Shown here: piece after piece, positions 58,368 through 64,000 of the stretch
How the letters are laid out: the number at the start of each line of letters is the position of its first letter
Position numbering within the stretch: position 1 is the stretch's first letter
Source: Methylobacterium jeotgali
GTDB taxonomy: Bacteria; Pseudomonadota; Alphaproteobacteria; Rhizobiales; Beijerinckiaceae
DNA: 64,000 nt
Assembly: GCF_022179345.1 (NCBI RefSeq)
Contig: NZ_BPQR01000031.1
Location: 1-64,000 of the forward strand
Reading direction: 5' to 3'
Notes under the pieces: generated by a model
What the model was told of the DNA's origin: nothing
Database searches by the model: none
The model's input: the letters and a program-made list of their open reading frames with translations, nothing else
Made by a program: the position numbers and the translations under genes

Positions 58368-59086
58368 CCTCGCCTCCAGGGTTCGTCCCGCAGCAGCGAG
58401 GCGCGGATCGGCGAGGCGAACTGGCGCCGCCACATCACCAGCACCACGGCGGTGGTCGTCGCCATCATCAGCCAGGCGCTCACGAACCAGCCGAGATAGG
58501 CGAGCGCGAAGAAGAAGGCCCGCTGCCCCTTGGCGAAGTGCCGGCCGGCGGCGGTGTTCATCGCCGCAGCGCGGTGGGCGGCCTTCAGCATCTCCTCGCG
58601 GGGGACGCCGGCCCCCATCGGGGGAATCGCGCCGATCAGGATCGCGCCGTAGTTGAACAGGCGATACGCCCAGGCGAACTTGAAGAACGCGTACACGAAC
58701 ACCACCGCGAGGCCCGCGACCTTCATCTCCCAGGTGGCACGGCTCGCGATGGTGCCGAAGGGCAGCGCGCCGAACAGGGTCAGCACGTCGTCGCCCGAGC
58801 GCGACAGGGTGAGGACGCCGCCGAGCGCCAGCAGCGAGGTCGACGCGAAGAAGGCGGTGCCGTTCTGGAGCGAGGCGTTGATGGTGGTGTCGACAACCCG
58901 GTTGTCGCGCACGAGCATCTGCTCCGCCCAGACCCGGCGCTGCTCGTTCATGATCTGCGTCAGCGACACCGCCCGCCCGCGCAGGCGCCCCACCGAGAGG
59001 CCGTAGCCGACCCAGGCGGCGATGAAGTAGGCGAGCGCCGCGAGATCGGCATAGGCGAGGCCGATCCGGCTCGTCAGGCTGTCCAT
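58364..59086 (-). CDS. DUF599 membrane protein
   Basis: The 240-aa product has about four transmembrane helices: DLAALAYFIAAWVGYGLSVG, NGTAFFASTSLLALGGVLTL, WEMKVAGLAVVFVYAFFKFA and YLGWFVSAWLMMATTTAVVL. Family residues include MLVRDNRVVDTTINASLQNG and RHFAKGQRAFFFALAY. Function is unknown. The long upstream frame extension is unsupported. It sits 92 nt after acylphosphatase on the same strand. Confidence 0.88.
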   Translation of the reverse strand: MDSLTSRIGLAYADLAALAYFIAAWVGYGLSVGRLRGRAVSLTQIMNEQRRVWAEQMLVRDNRVVDTTINASLQNGTAFFASTSLLALGGVLTLSRSGDDVLTLFGALPFGTIASRATWEMKVAGLAVVFVYAFFKFAWAYRLFNYGAILIGAIPPMGAGVPREEMLKAAHRAAAMNTAAGRHFAKGQRAFFFALAYLGWFVSAWLMMATTTAVVLVMWRRQFASPIRASLLRDEPWRRG

Positions 59087-59178
59087 GGTCCTCGCGGCCG
59101 AGAGCTGAAGGCCGGAGGGAGCCCGGCGCCGATCCATGGGCTCGCTAGCGCGGGGGACGGCGCCCTGTCGAGGGCGAT

Positions 59179-59457
59179 TCAGCCGTAGCGGATGACGAAC
59201 CCGTCCGCCGGCCGCTCCCCGCGCTCGGTTACCTGCACCCCGTCGACTCGGGCTCCCGAGGGCCCCTCGCGGCACTCGGCGAGCATCGCCTCGACGGTCT
59301 CAGACGATCCGGAGAAGACCGCCTCGACCGATCCGTCCTCCCGGTTGCGGACGTGGCCGCAAAGGCCGTGGGCAAGCGCCCGCCGCTCCGTCCAGGCACG
59401 GTAGCCGACGCCCTGCACCCGCCCGGTGATCACCGCCTCGACCGTGCGATCGCTCAA
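59179..59457 (-). CDS. acyP: Acylphosphatase
   Basis: The 92-aa product has the catalytic loop [18 protein letters not shown], with the phosphate-binding Arg, and [17 protein letters not shown], with the Asn that positions water. It hydrolyses carboxyl phosphates. The start is TTG 59457 (first residues [10 protein letters not shown]), with GGGAG 8 nt upstream. It is 13 nt after the GGCT-like gene. Confidence 0.94.
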   Translation of the reverse strand: MSDRTVEAVITGRVQGVGYRAWTERRALAHGLCGHVRNREDGSVEAVFSGSSETVEAMLAECREGPSGARVDGVQVTERGERPADGFVIRYG

Positions 59458-59470
59458 TTCCGCATCTCCC

Positions 59471-59902
59471 TCAGGCCGCCGGCCGGCGCAGCCAGCCCGC
59501 CATCTCCCGGCGATACGGGCCGGGAAGCTGCGCCGCCTCGGCCGCGCGCAGCACGCCTTCCATGTAGCCCGGCCGCGGGGCGCCGCTCGCGGTGCTGCGC
59601 CCGAGATAGATCAGCGCCCGCTTCGCGCCACCGGACATCGCCACCGGCTGCGCGGCCTTCACGTAGAGCCCACCGGCCACACCCTCGTAGCGGTCGAGCG
59701 CCGGCACGTCGCCGAGCGCCAGGTCCCAGACCACGCCCCAGACCGAGCGGGCGGGGTCGCGCAGCACCGAGGCGTAGCCCTCCTTCATGATGATGAAGCG
59801 ATGGCGCAGAAGCCGGCCCTGGCCGATCAGCCTGGAGTTCGGACAGCGCAGCGCCATGGCGGCGGCGTCCATGTTGGCGCCGTAGGCGAAGTAGAGGGGC
59901 AT
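59471..59902 (-). CDS. Gamma-glutamylcyclotransferase-like (AIG2/GGCT fold) protein
   Basis: The 143-aa product starts [20 protein letters not shown], the substrate-loop signature (YGSN-like). It continues [20 protein letters not shown] and has the catalytic-Glu segment [17 protein letters not shown]. It is probably a cytosolic cyclotransferase acting on gamma-glutamyl amines or dipeptides; substrate unknown. It lies 19 nt after the 41-aa membrane gene. Confidence 0.9.
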   Translation of the reverse strand: MPLYFAYGANMDAAAMALRCPNSRLIGQGRLLRHRFIIMKEGYASVLRDPARSVWGVVWDLALGDVPALDRYEGVAGGLYVKAAQPVAMSGGAKRALIYLGRSTASGAPRPGYMEGVLRAAEAAQLPGPYRREMAGWLRRPAA

Positions 59903-59921
59903 CGGCTCCGGCGGCGGACGG

Positions 59922-60047
59922 CTACTTCAGCTCGCCCCGTTCCTCGGCGCGCTTCACGGCCCACTCGTTGGCGCGCACGGCCGCGTAGGCCATCGTCAGT
60001 GCGATGGCCGGAATCCCGAAGATCACGAAGATCTCGCCCGAACTCAT
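59922..60047 (-). CDS. 41-aa small membrane protein
   Basis: Start MSSGEIFVIFGIPAIALTMA, then YAAVRANEWAVKRAEERGELK: one N-terminal transmembrane helix followed by a charged amphipathic C-terminal helix. Its ATG overlaps the stop of the upstream 76-aa gene (ATGA), and GGAG lies about 9 nt before it. It is too short for usual gene calls. Function is unknown. Confidence 0.65.
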   Translation of the reverse strand: MSSGEIFVIFGIPAIALTMAYAAVRANEWAVKRAEERGELK

Positions 60048-60274
60048 GGCTTGAGGCTCCGAAGCGCGCGCCTTGCCGCCCAATGTAAGCAGACGCCCGT
60101 GGAAAGCCAGAGGACGACGAACAGCGCGGTCGCCGACTGGAACGGCGGCGCGTTGGAAACGCCGAAGCTCAGCGCGATCACCGGCGTCACGAAGCCGACG
60201 ACGACGAAGGCCACCGCGACGTTGTTGAGCGCGGTGGCGAGAAGCTTGGTCTGCTCGTTATGGACCGCGCTCAC
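60044..60274 (-). CDS. 76-aa small membrane protein
   Basis: It starts at GTG 60274, 15 nt after the pccA stop. Residues 1-15 are polar (MSAVHNEQTKLLATALN), then two transmembrane helices (NVAVAFVVVGFVTPVIALSF and TALFVVLWLSTGVCLHWAA) and a basic tail (RRALRSLKP). Its stop overlaps the 41-aa gene start. Topology suggests both ends in the cytoplasm. Family not recognised. Confidence 0.72.
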   Translation of the reverse strand: MSAVHNEQTKLLATALNNVAVAFVVVGFVTPVIALSFGVSNAPPFQSATALFVVLWLSTGVCLHWAARRALRSLKP

Positions 60275-60289
60275 CGCCGCGCCTGCGCG

Positions 60290-62293
<2,004 letters not shown>

Positions 62294-62462
62294 CGCGTGC
62301 GCCTGCTTCCGGGTGCTTACTCGTCCCGGAAGGACCGGGTGGAGGACCCCGTTAAAGCAGTCGAGAAGCCGGCGAAAGCTGTACCCTGGTCGACCACGGA
62401 ATCCCGGCGCAAATCGCTTTGAGAGCCTCGTGAAGCGATTTTGACGGGCCGAGCCGAGCCGG
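62294..62462 (-). promoter_or_regulatory. pccA upstream region with 9-bp inverted repeat
   Basis: The arms AAATCGCTT (62411-62419) and AAGCGATTT (62433-62441) are perfectly complementary with a 13-nt loop. They lie 118 nt before the pccA ATG and 22 nt after the upstream gene's stop. It could be an operator for pccA or a weak terminator for the upstream gene; the sequence does not decide. Confidence 0.45.
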
Positions 62463-62906
62463 TCAGGCGGCGAGCGGGAAGGCCTGCTCGCGCACCGCGG
62501 GAAGGCCCTGGCTGCGGCGGTTGGCGTCGAGCGCGAAGGCGACGAGACTCTCGTCGCTGGCCTGTGCCTCGCGGACCACGGCGATGGCGATGCGCGCGGA
62601 GAGCTCGGAAGGGCCGTCGCGGCCGGTGAGCGAGGCGCGCAGCCAAGCGGCGGTCTCGCGCTCGATCCGGCCGGTCGGGCGCTCGCCCCACACCGAGAAG
62701 TCGACGATCGCGGCGACGAGCCAGTCGCCGAAGGCGCCGTCGGCATCCGTGACGGCGCGGCCGAGCGCGATCAGCATGTCGGCCTCGTCGCGCTCCATGA
62801 TGCCGTCCGGCAGGATGTCGCGGGAGAGATGCGCCACGTCGCGGGCCTCGATGCGGCCGGCGGCGGCGACATGGTTGCAGAAGTGCTGCAGCGTTGCGTT
62901 GATCAT
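62463..62906 (-). CDS. Hypothetical cytosolic protein
   Basis: The 147-aa product starts MINATLQHFCNHVAAAGRIE. It is soluble and mostly helical, with VAHLSRDILPDGIMERDEAD near the N-terminus, then ALGRAVTDADGAFGDWLVAA and GRIERETAAWLRASLTG. It ends GLPAVREQAFPLAA. I do not recognise a family with confidence. ATG 62906 is the likely start; the open frame runs 19 codons further upstream. Confidence 0.7.
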   Translation of the reverse strand: MINATLQHFCNHVAAAGRIEARDVAHLSRDILPDGIMERDEADMLIALGRAVTDADGAFGDWLVAAIVDFSVWGERPTGRIERETAAWLRASLTGRDGPSELSARIAIAVVREAQASDESLVAFALDANRRSQGLPAVREQAFPLAA

Positions 62907-63258
62907 CTCTTGATACCTCCCCGGCTTTTGCTTGCGCCGGTCTTGAACCCCGTGTGTCTCCACTATGATCGGCGCCGCTCCTTTCGCGGTTAATGGCGAA
63001 ATCTGAACTGGCGTTCAGGTTAAAGCGTGCTCACGAACCAGGATTACGGAGAGGTTGCCGGGCACCGTCGCAACGGCCCGCCCGATGCGAGGGGCCCGAA
63101 GGCGCGGCTGTCGGACTGGCGCACAACATGCCAGGATAGGAGCGCGCGTCGTTCGCCCTTAAGCGAACACGTCACGAAGCTTCGGTCCGCGCTACCTTGA
63201 GCGACGGCGCGACATGATCCGGTCGAGAACGGCCGGACCTCGGGAGGACGAGAACGAC
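62907..63258. promoter_or_regulatory. Divergent intergenic region
   Basis: About 350 bp between the leftward hypothetical gene and the rightward deacetylase-like gene, so promoters for both should be here. There is a more AT-rich patch at 62990-63045 (GGTTAATGGCGAAATCTGAA, then GGTTCAGGTTAAAGCG). I see no credible ORF, RNA gene or strong hairpin. Confidence 0.45.
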
Positions 63259-64000
63259 GTGACCACCCTTTACGTGAGCCATCCCGCGGCCCTGGAGCAC
63301 GAGGTGCCCTCGGGCCATCCCGAGCGTCCCGATCGCATGCGCGCCGTCGAGCGGGCGCTGGAGAACGAGCGCTTCGCCGGGCTGGTGCGGGTGCAGGCGC
63401 CCCGCGCGGAGCCGGAGGTCGCCACCCTCGCCCACCCGACGGAGTTCGTGGAGGCGATCGTCTCGGCGGTGCCGGCGAGCGGCATCGTGGCGATCGACTC
63501 CGACACGCTGCTCTCGCCGGGAAGTCTCGGCGCCACCCTCCACGCCATCGGCGGCGCCAACCACGCCGTCGACGCGGTGATGAAGGGCGAGTGCGCCAAC
63601 GCCTTCGTGGGGATGCGGCCGCCAGGCCACCATGCGGAGAAGACCAGGGCGATGGGCTTCTGCCTGTTCAACCACGCGGCCATCGCGGCGCGCTACGCCC
63701 GCAAGGCGCACGGCCTGTCCCGCGTGGCGCTGGTCGACTGGGACGTGCACCACGGCAACGGCTCGCAGGACATCTTCTGGGACGACGAAGACGTGCTCTA
63801 CGCCTCGACCCACCAGATGCCGCTCTATCCCGGCACCGGCGCCCCCTCCGAGCGGGGCAGCAAGAACACCATCGTGAATGTGCCCCTGCGCCCGAACGAT
63901 GACGGCGAGGTGTTTCGCGAGGCGTTCGAGAACGGCGTCCTGCCCCGCGTCGACGCCTTCGCGCCGGACCTGATCATCATCTCGGCCGGCTTCGACGCCC
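63259..64000 (+). CDS. Histone-deacetylase-family (AcuC/Hda-like) hydrolase, cut by window end
   Basis: The first 247 residues are visible. TTLYVSHPAALEHEVPSGHP opens the arginase/deacetylase fold. The catalytic region has VGMRPPGHHAEKTRAMGFCL (tandem His) and VALVDWDVHHGNGSQDIF (zinc ligands Asp and His). APDLIIISAGFDA is cut at 64000. Such enzymes deacetylate acetyl-lysine or acetyl-polyamines. GTG 63259 with GGGAGGA upstream is chosen; an in-frame ATG at 63214 would add 15 residues. Confidence 0.93.
   Translation, partial: MTTLYVSHPAALEHEVPSGHPERPDRMRAVERALENERFAGLVRVQAPRAEPEVATLAHPTEFVEAIVSAVPASGIVAIDSDTLLSPGSLGATLHAIGGANHAVDAVMKGECANAFVGMRPPGHHAEKTRAMGFCLFNHAAIAARYARKAHGLSRVALVDWDVHHGNGSQDIFWDDEDVLYASTHQMPLYPGTGAPSERGSKNTIVNVPLRPNDDGEVFREAFENGVLPRVDAFAPDLIIISAGFDA

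Overview
The window is GC-rich (about 70%) alphaproteobacterial chromosome. Several features point to the Hyphomicrobiales, most likely Methylobacteriaceae: a 667-residue propionyl-CoA carboxylase alpha subunit, the gene run CBP3-like chaperone / DUF177 / plsX / fabH / ihfA / MerR next to bamE, the operon nrdR-ribD-ribE-ribH-nusB-thiL, a K+-independent-type H+-pyrophosphatase, and intergenic palindromic repeats of a type common in that group. This placement is inference; no rRNA or other marker is present. Coding density is very high. Most neighbouring genes are separated by a few bases or overlap by 1-4 nt, and convergent genes often abut with no visible terminator. I see no prophage, IS element, CRISPR array or obvious genomic island. 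The window looks like core or near-core genome.

Layout. 1-10.7 kb: a lipoprotein, an NDUFS4-like complex I accessory protein, tRNA-Pro(UGG), a GST, a metallo-beta-lactamase-like protein with a zinc ribbon, a membrane-anchored SDR, an RND efflux pair (permease plus adaptor), a rhodanese, a glycosyltransferase and tRNA-Pro(GGG) with its own terminator. 10.9-18 kb: a Zn-alcohol/formaldehyde dehydrogenase-like enzyme, a DMT transporter and the stress operon prkA-yeaH-spoVR, with a multi-hairpin repeat before spoVR. 18-25.4 kb: a secreted protein divergent from an HPP-CBS membrane protein, then the lipid-synthesis/nucleoid operon (CBP3-like, DUF177, PlsX, FabH, IhfA, MerR), and bamE on the other strand. 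25.4-35.7 kb: a HAD phosphatase, an Old Yellow Enzyme and a complete kdp K+-uptake operon. The kdp operon contains two extra small membrane ORFs besides KdpF and has an 11-bp-periodic repeat upstream.

35.8-46.1 kb: H+-pyrophosphatase, a PilZ protein, the riboflavin/NusB/ThiL operon with NrdR at its head, GlyA behind a clear terminator, and an L,D-transpeptidase. 46.3-53.6 kb: a copper pair (DUF2946 and a YcnI-PCuAC fusion), a Leu-for-Ser alpha/beta-hydrolase-like protein, an orphan response regulator, a tandem cold-shock-domain protein coupled to a DUF192 protein, a DUF1624 membrane protein, and EF-P. 53.7-64 kb: the EF-P lysylation genes epmA-epmB, a GST, an RraA-like protein, YdcF, then a long leftward cluster from pccA through small membrane proteins, a GGCT-like protein, acylphosphatase, DUF599 and DUF3253. 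The window ends inside a histone-deacetylase-like hydrolase.

No wholly undescribed multigene system is obvious. The best candidates for new biology are the extra small proteins translationally coupled inside the kdp operon, the fused two-domain periplasmic copper chaperone whose mature N-terminus should be histidine, and the overlapping small membrane genes downstream of pccA.
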